64,000 bases of DNA from Sphingobacterium spiritivorum. Its GTDB lineage: Bacteria; Bacteroidota; Bacteroidia; Sphingobacteriales; Sphingobacteriaceae. Position numbers and translations under genes: made by a program. The stretch lies in the NCBI RefSeq assembly GCF_016725325.1, contig NZ_CP068083.1:4774001-4838000 (forward strand), given 5' to 3'. Below are positions 33,637-42,785 of the stretch, one piece after another. The stretch's first letter is position 1. Each line of letters begins with the position of its first letter. The notes under the pieces were generated by a model. That model had not been told where the DNA came from. It worked only from the letters and a program-made list of their open reading frames with translations, and ran no database searches.

Positions 33637-34635
33637 ATGAATAACAGTTTAGCAACAAGACAATTTGCTTCCATAACAGCCATAGGAGGTTATGTACCCC
33701 AAAATAGAAGGACGAATTACGATCTGGAGAAAGTATGCAATACTTCAGATGAATGGATCGTAAAGCGTACCGGGATCAAAGAGCGCCGTATATTGGAAGA
33801 AAATCTGGCGACCTCTGATATGGCTGTCCGCGCAATACATGATCTTGTTGAAAAATTTGATAAGAATATCAATGATGTAGATGCTATTCTGGTAGCAACC
33901 TCCACTCCGGATATGCCAATGCCTGCTACAGCCAATATTATTGCAGAGAAGCTGGGTCTGGCAAATGTCTGGGCATTTGATATCAATGCAGCATGTTCAG
34001 GTTTTCTCTATGCACTCGATATGGGGGCGTCACTGATTGAAACCAATCGTTATAAAAATATTCTTGTCATAGGAGCTGACAATATCAGCACCTTTGTGAA
34101 TGCAGAAGACCGTTCTACAAATATCCTGTTTGGAGACGGAGCCGGTGTAGTATGGCTGGAACCTTCTACAGTAGGTGGAATTATGGATGCTTATCTGAGG
34201 AGTAATGGCGCAGGCCGCGAATTTCTCAATATTGAGGCCGGTGGATCTCTATACCCACATAAGAACGAACCTACGGAAAGTGAGCGCAAATACCTCAAAC
34301 AAGATGGTAAAACGGTATTCAAGCAAGCTGTACAATCCATGAGCGATGCCTGTCTGCATGTACTTCATAAAAATGACCTTACCATAGATGATGTTAAATG
34401 GCTGGTTCCTCATCAGGCTAATCAGCGTATTATCGATGCCGTAGGACGCTCTATCAATATTGCTGAAGGTAAAACACTGAGCAACATTGAGTATCTCGGA
34501 AATACGATAGCAGCTACCATTCCACTGTGTATCTGGGAGAATCTCAAACAGATAAAAAGAGGAGATCTGGTTATGCTGACTGCATTTGGTGCAGGATTCT
34601 CCTGGGGAGCTAGTTTATTACGTTGGATGATTTAA
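33637..34635 (+). CDS. fabH: Beta-ketoacyl-ACP synthase III
   Basis: 332 residues from the ATG that gives MNNSLATRQFASITAIGGYVP; the frame is open further upstream but without support. It condenses acetyl-CoA (or branched acyl-CoA) with malonyl-ACP to start fatty-acid synthesis in the cytoplasm. The catalytic triad is in place: Cys in DINAACSGFLYALDMG, His in WLVPHQANQRIIDAVG, Asn in EYLGNTIAATIPL. The family's GFGAGFSWGA-like end (AFGAGFSWGASLL) is present. Here it is a lone gene outside a fab cluster, so a second housekeeping copy elsewhere is likely. Confidence 0.93.
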   Translation: MNNSLATRQFASITAIGGYVPQNRRTNYDLEKVCNTSDEWIVKRTGIKERRILEENLATSDMAVRAIHDLVEKFDKNINDVDAILVATSTPDMPMPATANIIAEKLGLANVWAFDINAACSGFLYALDMGASLIETNRYKNILVIGADNISTFVNAEDRSTNILFGDGAGVVWLEPSTVGGIMDAYLRSNGAGREFLNIEAGGSLYPHKNEPTESERKYLKQDGKTVFKQAVQSMSDACLHVLHKNDLTIDDVKWLVPHQANQRIIDAVGRSINIAEGKTLSNIEYLGNTIAATIPLCIWENLKQIKRGDLVMLTAFGAGFSWGASLLRWMI

Positions 34636-34715
34636 AAATCTGATATTTAAAAATCTGATATTTAAAAATCTGATATTTAAAAATCTGATATTTAAAAATC
34701 TGATATTTAAAAATA
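34631..34715. repeat. 15-bp tandem repeat, five copies
   Basis: Five perfect direct copies of TTTAAAAATCTGATA (34631-34705) and a partial sixth. The array begins inside the fabH stop region and runs up to the terminator. Each unit carries an in-frame TAA, so copy-number change cannot extend FabH. Confidence 0.95.
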
Positions 34716-34723
34716 AAATAAAA

Positions 34724-34757
34724 AAACAGCTCAATCTATTCGGTTGAGCTGTTTTTT
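34724..34757. terminator. Bidirectional intrinsic terminator
   Basis: 11-bp stem AAACAGCTCAA with its complement, 9-base loop, A-tract before and T-tract after. It lies between the convergent fabH and MocR genes. Confidence 0.88.
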
Positions 34758-34829
34758 TATAATGGATCAGCCTTTTAAAAGCCGGCTTTCATAGATTTTC
34801 AATTACCACTTTATACACATCTCTTATAT

Positions 34830-36260
34830 TCAGGATTTGGCAGCCTGCAGGATTACCTTTGACAGATTACCTACCTGCTTTAGTTTAAATTTAAGTTCTT
34901 CTGACCAGGGCAATCCGATACACAATCGCATGCAATTATCAAACTGATCCTGCAATGTAAACATTCTTCCGGGCGCGATACTGATCTGTTGTTTGATTGC
35001 CAGATCATAAAGCCGGGCTGTATCGATACCTTTCGGAAATTCCAACCAAAGAGCCAATCCTCCCTGTGGCCGGCTGATCTTTGTCCCATCCGGAAAATAG
35101 GCTGCTACTGCCTGAACATATTTCTGGCAATTGTCCTGCAAAGTGCGGCGCAAATGTCTGAGGTGAATTTCGTAACGGCCTGTTTTCAGAAAATTGCCGA
35201 CTGCTTCCTGTACTACTGAGGTGGATGAGATCGCATGTACAAGTTTCAATTTCAACAATTTCTCTTTGTATTTACCGGGTGCGATCCATCCCACTCTATA
35301 CCCGGGAGCTAAAGTTTTGGAAACCGAACTACACCACAACACATTCCCTTCTGTATCAAAGGATTTGCAACATTTAGGTCGCTGTGTACCAAAGTACAGA
35401 TCACCATACACATCATCTTCAATAAGCGGAATCTGATGTTTGGATAATAATGTTACCACCTCTTTTTTATTTTCATCGGACATACAACTTCCCAATGGGG
35501 TATTGAAATTAGGGATCAGCAGGCAAATATCAATTTTAGGAATAGCTTCTTTTAAGGCATTTATCTCTATTCCTGTAATGGGATGTGTCGGCAGTTCAAG
35601 AACTTTATATCCCAATCCGACGGCCAGCTGCAATATACCGGGATAACATGGACTTTCTATCGCAATAGTATCCCCGGGCTTTCCAAGAGCCATCAGGCAG
35701 AGCGAAAGAGCATTCATTCCGCCACTGGTGGTGATGAGGTCATTTTCATTTAAATTTCCTCCCCATGCCAGACTCCGAACAGCAATCATTCTGCGAAGCT
35801 TTGCATTCCCTTGTAAAGCTTCATATTCGGCTCCTCCTCCCTGAAGTTCGCGTGTAGCATGTAAAATTTCCTTTTTAAGCTTAGCCAATGGTAATAATGC
35901 ACGGTCGGGAACAGCAATGGAGAGTAAGGTGAGCTCTTCATTCCCCATACTGCCATATACTTTTCTAATCAGTTCATCAGGTTCATTACTATTGGCTACG
36001 GAGGACGGCTGACTCACCTCCGGAATAGGAAGTTTCGGAAAAGGAAGATGGCTGACAAAATAGCCGGACTGAGGTCGGGAATCGATAAGAGACTGCCCTT
36101 CCAGCTCTAAAAAGACCCTTTTAGCCGTATTCATACTGATACGATGCTCCTCACACAGTCTTCTGACGGAAGGCAACCGGTCACCGGATTTCAAAACACC
36201 ACTTTTGATTTGCTGCGCCATACCATTGGCGATCTCCATATACAGAAACTCCTTATTCAT
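34830..36260 (-). CDS. MocR-type regulator (GntR HTH fused to PLP aminotransferase domain)
   Basis: 476 residues from MNKEFLYMEIANGMAQQIKSG; nine extra codons upstream are in frame but unlikely. An N-terminal GntR winged helix (LKSGDRLPSVRRLCEEHRISMNTAKRVFLELE) is joined to a class I aminotransferase fold with the PLP lysine in SSVSKTLAPGYRVGWI and the Asp/Tyr of IEDDVYGDLYF. MocR proteins sense PLP or amino-donor ligands and control a neighbouring gene. The divergent DMT exporter, with ~87 bases between the start codons, is the natural target. Confidence 0.9.
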   Translation of the reverse strand: MNKEFLYMEIANGMAQQIKSGVLKSGDRLPSVRRLCEEHRISMNTAKRVFLELEGQSLIDSRPQSGYFVSHLPFPKLPIPEVSQPSSVANSNEPDELIRKVYGSMGNEELTLLSIAVPDRALLPLAKLKKEILHATRELQGGGAEYEALQGNAKLRRMIAVRSLAWGGNLNENDLITTSGGMNALSLCLMALGKPGDTIAIESPCYPGILQLAVGLGYKVLELPTHPITGIEINALKEAIPKIDICLLIPNFNTPLGSCMSDENKKEVVTLLSKHQIPLIEDDVYGDLYFGTQRPKCCKSFDTEGNVLWCSSVSKTLAPGYRVGWIAPGKYKEKLLKLKLVHAISSTSVVQEAVGNFLKTGRYEIHLRHLRRTLQDNCQKYVQAVAAYFPDGTKISRPQGGLALWLEFPKGIDTARLYDLAIKQQISIAPGRMFTLQDQFDNCMRLCIGLPWSEELKFKLKQVGNLSKVILQAAKS

Positions 36261-36347
36261 ACTACAAATATAACTGTGTCCATCCAAAAACTCAAAACTG
36301 ATACTGTTATCATACGAGCAGTTCTTCTACTTTTACAAAAAAACAAT

Positions 36348-37241
36348 ATGATGAACAGTCAATCTTTAAGTGGTGATACATTATCCGGAACGAATAACGG
36401 ATGGATCAACGGATTTATTGGTGTCCTTATTTTTAGCGGATCTATGCCAGCAACTAAAGCAGCTATACTGGATTTTGATCCCATTTTTCTAACGGTCACA
36501 CGTGCAGGAACCGCTGGTATACTTGCCCTTCTAATTTTGTTGCTGTTTAAAGAGAAAAGACCGCAAAAGAATCAGTTGGTTTCTTTAGGTATTGTTTCTA
36601 TCGGCGTGGTTATTGGTTTTCCCCTATTATCTGCTCTGGCTTTACAATATATGACTTCGGCCTATTCTATTGTTTTTGTAGGTATACTTCCGCTGACAAC
36701 AGCCCTGTTTGCAGTACTTCGCGGAGGTGAACGCCCACGTCCGGCATTCTGGATTTTCTCTATAATGGGGAGCCTGCTGGTTGTAGGTTTTGCCGTTTTT
36801 CAGGATCATACCTCCTCCTTCGCAGGAGATCTGCTGATGTTATTCGCGATTATATTATGCGGATGCGGGTATGCCGAAGGTGCTAAACTGTCTAAAACAC
36901 TTGGCGGATGGCAGGTTATTTCCTGGGCACTGGTACTGTCTCTGCCTGTCATGATTCCTTTGATGTGGTACTTCTTCCCTCCTTCCCTCGGTACTGTCCA
37001 CACCTCTGCATGGATCGGACTTATCTATGTTTCGCTGTTCAGTATGTTTATTGGTTTTATTTTCTGGTACAAAGGACTGGCACAAGGCGGTATTGCTGCC
37101 GTAGGTCAGTTACAGCTGTTGCAACCATTTTTCGGATTAGCACTTGCCGCATCATTACTTCATGAACCGGTCAGTATAGCTATGCTTGGTATTACGGTGG
37201 GCGTCATCTTATGTGTGGCAGGTTCAAAGCGATTTGCGTGA
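36348..37241 (+). CDS. DMT/EamA superfamily transporter
   Basis: 297 residues from the first of two adjacent ATGs; the open frame extends back into the divergent MocR gene but that part is not coding on this strand. Ten hydrophobic helices in two EamA halves are visible (GFIGVLIFSGSMPATKAAI, and LLMLFAIILCGCGYAEGAKLSK..., GFIFWYKGLAQGGIAAVGQLQLLQPFFGL). It probably exports an amino acid or similar metabolite across the inner membrane under control of the divergent MocR protein. Confidence 0.9.
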   Translation: MMNSQSLSGDTLSGTNNGWINGFIGVLIFSGSMPATKAAILDFDPIFLTVTRAGTAGILALLILLLFKEKRPQKNQLVSLGIVSIGVVIGFPLLSALALQYMTSAYSIVFVGILPLTTALFAVLRGGERPRPAFWIFSIMGSLLVVGFAVFQDHTSSFAGDLLMLFAIILCGCGYAEGAKLSKTLGGWQVISWALVLSLPVMIPLMWYFFPPSLGTVHTSAWIGLIYVSLFSMFIGFIFWYKGLAQGGIAAVGQLQLLQPFFGLALAASLLHEPVSIAMLGITVGVILCVAGSKRFA

Positions 37242-37301
37242 TAATCCTGTAGATAATGAGCATGTGGATTCATCCGAATTATCTTATAGCTGATAGCATA
37301 A

Positions 37302-37339
37302 AAGAGAGCGCCGGCAATATTGCAAACCGGACGCTCTCT
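37302..37339. terminator. Bidirectional intrinsic terminator
   Basis: GC-rich stem (AGAGAGCG-CCGG against CCGG-A-CGCTCTCT, one bulge) around a 12-base loop, between the convergent DMT gene and the end of the glycan locus. Confidence 0.75.
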
Positions 37340-37367
37340 AATTAAACAAACATCACTACTTATTTTC

Positions 37368-38825
37368 TTATTCAAAAGCATTTAACTCTCCAAAGCCAGC
37401 TGCATAATCTCCATACCCTGTAATGGTAAAACGGAAGTAGCGTGCCTGTACAGGTGTATAAAAACTAACATTTCTTAATTCCGGATTTGTTGCCGTACCT
37501 TCAGGCATACTACCCGCGTATGATCCCTGAGGAGTCCAGTTAATACCATCATTGCTGCTCTCTACCCGCATCTCTGTTATAGCTGAAATATAGCCTGAAC
37601 CATAAAAATCCCAATACTTAGGTATAAACGTAAATCCTCTGATGCTCTTCTGGTTATGCATATCTACAGTAAAGAGGACAGCAGGTTTAGTTCCAAAGGC
37701 AAATTCAGAATGCCATCCGGTGGCGGCATCATTATCAAAAACGAGCTCAGGCTCGCCAGGTGCATAGTCTGTATCGGTAGAACTCGCCATTGCTGTCCAT
37801 GCAGATCGATCCACCCTGGAACCTGATGGAGTCGGATTATCCGGATTGATATTCTGTATCTGTACGTCCACCTTAAAATAAGCTAATCCCTGCGTTTCAT
37901 GAGGAGCGACAGGTCCTTCATCAGTAATTCCTACCGGTAACAAATAGCTCTTTCCCGACTCAAAAGCAGTGGTATTGTTCAACAACAAACTTATTGGAGT
38001 TGTCGCTTTAAGACTACCACTAGTAATGGAAGCACTTCCGGGATTAAAGGTAAATGTATTAGCAGGAAAGGCCTGATAATTTGTTTGATTTGTCTGATTA
38101 TAGACAGTAAGCAAATCCGGTCTCGCTTGTAGTGCAACAGACAGATTCTGTGAGAAAGCAATGTTAACCGCTGCAGATATATTTAAGTTACCTTTAATAA
38201 CATCTCCGCTAGGCGTACGGTTGATAGTAATTGGTATCAACCGGTTTGCTGGTACATCAATAAGCTGTGTCATAATCCGGTTGAAAGTAATCCGCATGTA
38301 CATAACCTGCCGGTTGGTACTAAGTGGTACATTAGTATTTGTACTTATCAGACGTACAGGCACTACATATTGTTTAGTAAAATCCAGATTTGCTGCCCCG
38401 TCTCCCAAACTTAATTGTACAGAGTCCGCAGAGCGCTCCTGTCCTGCCGGAATACGGATCTGACCATTGTTTTTAAGAAAAAAAGCTCCGGCAGGAATCA
38501 CGGGCGATTTGGTCTTATTTACACGGTCATACTCCGCCAAAAGGGAAGTGTCAATTGTTGCTGTTACCTGTATATCCTGACCAAAAGCACGAGTCAGTAC
38601 AACTGGAAAAGCTGTTCCCATACCTTCAAATACTTTAGTTCGTGCAGTGACATAGCTTGCTGCATTACTATTATAATTCAATGATCCGGAAGGCAGATAT
38701 ATAGTCAGATTTTCTGTGTCAATTTGTTCTTTTGAACAAGATAAAAACAGGCACATTACCCCCAACAGCAAAAGAAAGCATCGCTGTATGAAGGATATAA
38801 GGGATAAAAAAGAATATATTTTCAT
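37368..38825 (-). CDS. DUF1735 and F5/8 type C domain lipoprotein
   Basis: 485 residues from the ATG at MKIYSFLS; eight more codons are in frame. Lipobox: GVMCLFLSCSKEQ. Two consecutive DUF1735-type beta domains (residues ~40-190 and ~200-335) precede a C-terminal discoidin/F5-8C carbohydrate-binding domain (WTAMASSTDTDYAPGEPELVFDNDAATGWHS ... YFRFTITGYGDYAAGFGELNAF). It is last in the glycan operon, 12 bases after the GH18 gene. It is likely a surface glycan-binding protein. Confidence 0.87.
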   Translation of the reverse strand: MKIYSFLSLISFIQRCFLLLLGVMCLFLSCSKEQIDTENLTIYLPSGSLNYNSNAASYVTARTKVFEGMGTAFPVVLTRAFGQDIQVTATIDTSLLAEYDRVNKTKSPVIPAGAFFLKNNGQIRIPAGQERSADSVQLSLGDGAANLDFTKQYVVPVRLISTNTNVPLSTNRQVMYMRITFNRIMTQLIDVPANRLIPITINRTPSGDVIKGNLNISAAVNIAFSQNLSVALQARPDLLTVYNQTNQTNYQAFPANTFTFNPGSASITSGSLKATTPISLLLNNTTAFESGKSYLLPVGITDEGPVAPHETQGLAYFKVDVQIQNINPDNPTPSGSRVDRSAWTAMASSTDTDYAPGEPELVFDNDAATGWHSEFAFGTKPAVLFTVDMHNQKSIRGFTFIPKYWDFYGSGYISAITEMRVESSNDGINWTPQGSYAGSMPEGTATNPELRNVSFYTPVQARYFRFTITGYGDYAAGFGELNAFE

Positions 38826-38861
38826 TTTCAGATAGTTTATCAAAAACATTCACGTTAATTT

Positions 38862-39857
38862 CTAGTATACAGCCGGATTCTGAATCTGAATTCCCCGACG
38901 AAGATAGTAGTACGATTCAGGAGGTCGGGACTTAGCATCGGCTTCCATTATATAAGCTCCAAAACCGCCTTTGCGTCCTTGCGGAGGATTCCAGGTTGCC
39001 ATCCCCAGTACACTGCCTATATTCACACCATCAAGCATAAATCTTGCCCCACTTGGTCCATTTGCCTGCATATTTTCGGTAACAACAAATTTTTCAGGGG
39101 GTAAAACACCATTAAAACCAAATCTTTGATAACTGTTTTGTAATGCAGTATAACTTTGAGCGTTATACGTTTGCTGAACTAAATAATCAATATAAGGCTC
39201 AATTCCTCTTTCATTTTCTCCATCAATTATTAAAAGTTTTCCTGTATTGGATTTTGGCCCCATGTATTGAGATAAAGCTTTGAAAAGTCGTTGTGTATAC
39301 ACATCTCCTCCTTCGTCCTTAGGGCCATAGCCAAATATACTTCGATCTCCATAATTTGGCTCATAATCCAGATCAAAGCCATCCAATCCGTATTTATTTA
39401 CCGTATCGGCGATTGATTTAGCCACACTATCTATGCTTTGGAGGATGTCCATTTTGGGAAAATTTCGCATTCTTAGTTCATCTACTCCTGAACCAAACAT
39501 CACAGACACAAAACGAGTTCCTTTCACCCTTTGACAATACCGTAGCTCTTCCCAATTCGCTTCATCTTTAGGAAAGCCACCCCAAAGACTCACAATGTCC
39601 ATACTATCCGGCAACCCCAGATAACGAGGTGCCATATCAGGTCCTATACCTTTAGCACCACTTGCTCCCCACCAGCCGAAAACAATAGCATGGTCACTTT
39701 TTTTGTAGGCCCGCAGAGCCTCATAGTATTTATCACTACCTATTACTGGCTTCGTTTCCTTAAAATCTATAGGCTCTGCTATATTCTGTTTGTTGCATTG
39801 CTGAAAGAACAAACAACAAATCACAGCCATTAAAATAATTTTGAAATATCTTACCAT
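38862..39857 (-). CDS. GH18 family lipoprotein, endo-beta-N-acetylglucosaminidase type
   Basis: 331 residues with a lipoprotein signal (MAVICCLFFQQCNKQN). The catalytic GH18 motif is complete: YGLDGFDLDYEPNYGD gives DxxDxDxE, with Glu as acid/base. FVSVMFGSGVDEL and the late AQSYTALQNSYQRFG and GMATWNPPQG blocks fit the endoglycosidase subgroup (EndoBT/Endo-F type) better than chitinases. These cut the chitobiose core of N-glycans on the cell surface. Neighbouring SusC/D and DUF1735 lipoproteins support that role, although chitin oligomers cannot be excluded. Confidence 0.86.
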   Translation of the reverse strand: MVRYFKIILMAVICCLFFQQCNKQNIAEPIDFKETKPVIGSDKYYEALRAYKKSDHAIVFGWWGASGAKGIGPDMAPRYLGLPDSMDIVSLWGGFPKDEANWEELRYCQRVKGTRFVSVMFGSGVDELRMRNFPKMDILQSIDSVAKSIADTVNKYGLDGFDLDYEPNYGDRSIFGYGPKDEGGDVYTQRLFKALSQYMGPKSNTGKLLIIDGENERGIEPYIDYLVQQTYNAQSYTALQNSYQRFGFNGVLPPEKFVVTENMQANGPSGARFMLDGVNIGSVLGMATWNPPQGRKGGFGAYIMEADAKSRPPESYYYLRRGIQIQNPAVY

Positions 39858-39912
39858 GTCTTTTATATTTTTAGCATTTATTTATGCTTGTTTATAAATT
39901 AATTTTCACATC

Positions 39913-41037
39913 CTAATTAGGACAACGTACTCCTGACACCCAGGTAATATTGGTTTCAGAAGTTAGATGCTGCCCCTTAGCTGAACTATCCATAACCTTG
40001 TTTCCACTTCCTTCATTAAGTTTCCAATAGCCTACCAAATTGGGATCCGAAGGATCTACTGCACAGACAAACGAACGCATTTGCCGGGGTGTACGTAGTG
40101 TTTTCCATATGCGGACTTCACTCACTGTTGCACCTGTGCCTGTTGCATAAGGAGTTATTGCACAATCGCTAAGTTTTAGCCCCGCATAAGGAATCTGTCC
40201 AACAAGTTGACCATTAATATATAGAGTAGCCACACCATCTGTATAGGTAATAGCATAATGATACCAGGTATTAAGCGTTGCTGTTACCGTTGATGTCATA
40301 AATCTGGCATCTGGAAAACGAATATCTATCTTTCCATCACTAAAAACCAGAAACTGAAGTCCGCAACCATTGAAAATATCGGAACGCCAGTTTCCCGCTA
40401 CTCCTAAGGATTTAGTCATATTAAAACGTCCTTCAAAAGTAAATTTGTCATAGGTTTTTCCTTCTGCGTCCGGACCAAAAATTGACACGGGAATGGTTAG
40501 ATTGGCATTTTGAGCAGCTGCCCCGACAATCGTCTTGGTTACCAATAGCAGAGCAACATCTGAACCGGATAGAACTCCGTATTTTTGAGGTTTAATCTGG
40601 ACAGGGACAACGTATTGTGTCCCTTCAATATAACCCGGCCACTCCTTGACATTCACTGTAATATTCTCCTTTCCAAGAGCGGTACCGCTGGCAATAGTCA
40701 CCGATTGACTGGAAAATGTAACTGCAGAAACAGGTACTAATTTATATTCAGTAAAATTCTGACGATTAAAATTGTCCAGATAGTCCTGCCCTACAGCAGC
40801 AATAGTCACCTCCTCATCTATATCCATTGTATAAGAAGAGCCAATTGTCAGAATTGACTCTCCCTGACCACCATCCATAGCCAGTGGAACGACAGGACTA
40901 TTCACCGTTTGTCGTATAAAAATAACGTTACTTACATCTGCATCTTGCTTACAGCTGGCTAACGATAAGCATGTGGTACAGAGCAAAAGAAACCAACGAT
41001 AACTAATTCTTATATTATAATATAATGTATTCATCAT
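39913..41037 (-). CDS. DUF1735 and LamG-like domain lipoprotein
   Basis: 374 residues from the preferred ATG pair (MMNTLYYN); the frame opens nine codons earlier. Lipobox: TTCLSLASCKQD. A DUF1735 beta-sandwich (residues ~40-160) is followed by a concanavalin/LamG-type jellyroll (TYDKFTFEGRFNM ... WYHYAITYTDGVATLYINGQLVGQI ... VGYWKLNEGSG). It is probably a surface glycan-binding partner of the GH18 enzyme, 55 bases downstream. The domain pair is typical of GH18-containing loci in Bacteroidota. Confidence 0.85.
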   Translation of the reverse strand: MMNTLYYNIRISYRWFLLLCTTCLSLASCKQDADVSNVIFIRQTVNSPVVPLAMDGGQGESILTIGSSYTMDIDEEVTIAAVGQDYLDNFNRQNFTEYKLVPVSAVTFSSQSVTIASGTALGKENITVNVKEWPGYIEGTQYVVPVQIKPQKYGVLSGSDVALLLVTKTIVGAAAQNANLTIPVSIFGPDAEGKTYDKFTFEGRFNMTKSLGVAGNWRSDIFNGCGLQFLVFSDGKIDIRFPDARFMTSTVTATLNTWYHYAITYTDGVATLYINGQLVGQIPYAGLKLSDCAITPYATGTGATVSEVRIWKTLRTPRQMRSFVCAVDPSDPNLVGYWKLNEGSGNKVMDSSAKGQHLTSETNITWVSGVRCPN

Positions 41038-41063
41038 TTTAAGTGTTAAGTAATTCCTTATCA

Positions 41064-41123
41064 ATCTGTAAAGTCTACCATTGTTCGATGTTTGATAAAC
41101 AGTTGAGCACTCACTTTACAGAT
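41064..41123 (-). promoter_or_regulatory. Intercistronic stem-loop after susD
   Basis: 11-bp inverted repeat ATCTGTAAAGT and its complement, 38-base loop, in the 70-bp gap between SusD and the DUF1735/LamG gene. It may act as a partial terminator or mRNA stabiliser that lowers expression of the downstream genes. Confidence 0.4.
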
Positions 41124-41134
41124 CATTATTAATT

Positions 41135-42778
41135 CTACTTGCGGTCCCACCAAAGTCGTGTTCCTCCGTTATCCGGTCCGCCCAGAAAAGTAATACCCTG
41201 TGCTAAATTGGTTCTGTTGAACTCATATTCTGATGCCGGATAAGGTAGTCGCCTCACCTGTATGCTGGTATTTACAGTACTACCACTCTGATTTACAACT
41301 ACAGGAAACAACCTTGGGTAACCAGTTCTTCTAAATTCACTCCAGGCTTCCTGCCCATTCGGATACATTGCGATCCATTTTTGAGTCATAATACGCTCAA
41401 GTTTTTGCTCTGCATTTGCATTCTCTTCCCAACGGATTGTAATAGTTGCGAGAAGAGAAGATCCGGCACCCACACTGTTTCCGCCCACAGGATCCTGATA
41501 AGTTGCAGGGCGACGATCAGCATTTTGAAGATATTGATCTGCTCCACTAACTCCCCATTGAGAAAAAGATTGACGTATTCCAGTCTCATACAGAGACTGC
41601 GCCGTCCCTCCCATACTCCAGCCTCTCATAGCTGCTTCTGCTTTTAGAAATGAAACTTCAGCAGCCGACATCCAGATTACATTGAAATCCGATCTCACTT
41701 CAGAGAAGGGTTGATAAAGGGTGTTATCAGGCATGTTTATTCCTAAACGGATACCCCTGAACCGGCCTGCAGGATCAGCTGGGCGGGTAGACGGTCTGAA
41801 GAGACGGGGAAGTCTGGGATCCGAATAACCAGTCAGAAAAGATTCCATTACAGCACTGAGCCGTGTTTCTTTATACGCTTCTGACAATGTCTGGAGCGGA
41901 TTGTTATAGGTCATGCCTTCTACACCCTGCATAGTCGCATTATCTATATTTTCGGTTATAACACCATAGGAATCCTGCACAGCTTCTTCTGCAAATTTTC
42001 TGGCATTATTCGCATCAACATAGGCCATACGCATTGCCAGTCTAAGTTTAAGTGAATTGGCAAATCGAATCCATTGCCGGTAATCGCCTCTATAAACAGC
42101 ATCGAAATAACGTAACGGCTTAGCTCCATTTTCAGCAAAAGGTTTTAATACCAAAATGGCCGAATCCAGATCTTTAAAAAAAGAAAGATAAATCTTGTCT
42201 ACAGGATCATATGGAGAGCCCAGCCTTCCAAGAACAGTTCGGGTATCAAAATAAGGTATAGGTCCAAACATATCAACGGTGCGATGGGCAGCCTGAACTT
42301 TTATGATCTTAGCTACAGCAAGAATATCTGGATTTTTAGCAGCATAACGTGCAATGGTGTCATAATTACGTACAATATTGGTATAATACAAATTGAAAGG
42401 AGCACTATTCCACCCTACTGCATTAAAATTATAGGTAGTATTATCTCCCGCAGCATTCCAGCGGTTAGCCATACCATGATAACCTCCGAAAATATCGCCT
42501 ACCAGATTTTCCACTAATTGATAGGAATTTGCAGCATTTGTACCTGTTCCACCAACAGGGAATACACTTTCTTCCATTTGTTTGAAAAAACCTCCCAGGT
42601 ACACATTGTCATTGTTGATCTTGTTTGCAGGTAAAGCATTAGGATCTGTATTGTACTTTTCAAAATTCTTTGTACAGGAACAAAGGTTTACAATCATAAA
42701 AAAGGAGAGCAACCATGTGACTACAGTCCAATAACGATTCCTGTGTATTTTCGATTTAAAATATATTTTCATCATCAT
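41135..42778 (-). CDS. SusD/RagB family lipoprotein of the glycan locus
   Basis: 547 residues. Lipobox: SFFMIVNLCSCTKNFEKYNTDPNALP, whose NTDPN opening is typical of the SusD-like group of PF12741/PF12771. Helical repeats follow (AAKNPDILAVAKIIKVQAAHRTVDMFGPIPYFDT, RFANSLKLRLAMRMAYVD). It forms the surface lid of the SusC transporter encoded 7 bases upstream. Confidence 0.92.
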   Translation of the reverse strand: MMMKIYFKSKIHRNRYWTVVTWLLSFFMIVNLCSCTKNFEKYNTDPNALPANKINNDNVYLGGFFKQMEESVFPVGGTGTNAANSYQLVENLVGDIFGGYHGMANRWNAAGDNTTYNFNAVGWNSAPFNLYYTNIVRNYDTIARYAAKNPDILAVAKIIKVQAAHRTVDMFGPIPYFDTRTVLGRLGSPYDPVDKIYLSFFKDLDSAILVLKPFAENGAKPLRYFDAVYRGDYRQWIRFANSLKLRLAMRMAYVDANNARKFAEEAVQDSYGVITENIDNATMQGVEGMTYNNPLQTLSEAYKETRLSAVMESFLTGYSDPRLPRLFRPSTRPADPAGRFRGIRLGINMPDNTLYQPFSEVRSDFNVIWMSAAEVSFLKAEAAMRGWSMGGTAQSLYETGIRQSFSQWGVSGADQYLQNADRRPATYQDPVGGNSVGAGSSLLATITIRWEENANAEQKLERIMTQKWIAMYPNGQEAWSEFRRTGYPRLFPVVVNQSGSTVNTSIQVRRLPYPASEYEFNRTNLAQGITFLGGPDNGGTRLWWDRK

Positions 42779-42785
42779 TTAAATT

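Noticed and set aside
33443..33640. A 65-codon frame upstream of fabH on the plus strand and a 65-codon frame on the minus strand (33418-33615).
   Set aside because: The two frames mirror each other in the fabH leader, have no recognisable motif or suitable upstream signals, and probably reflect a stop-poor stretch.
36144..36347. A 68-residue N-terminal extension of the DMT transporter.
   Set aside because: It lies on the opposite strand of the MocR gene and has no transporter-like sequence; the ATG pair at 36348 fits the family length.
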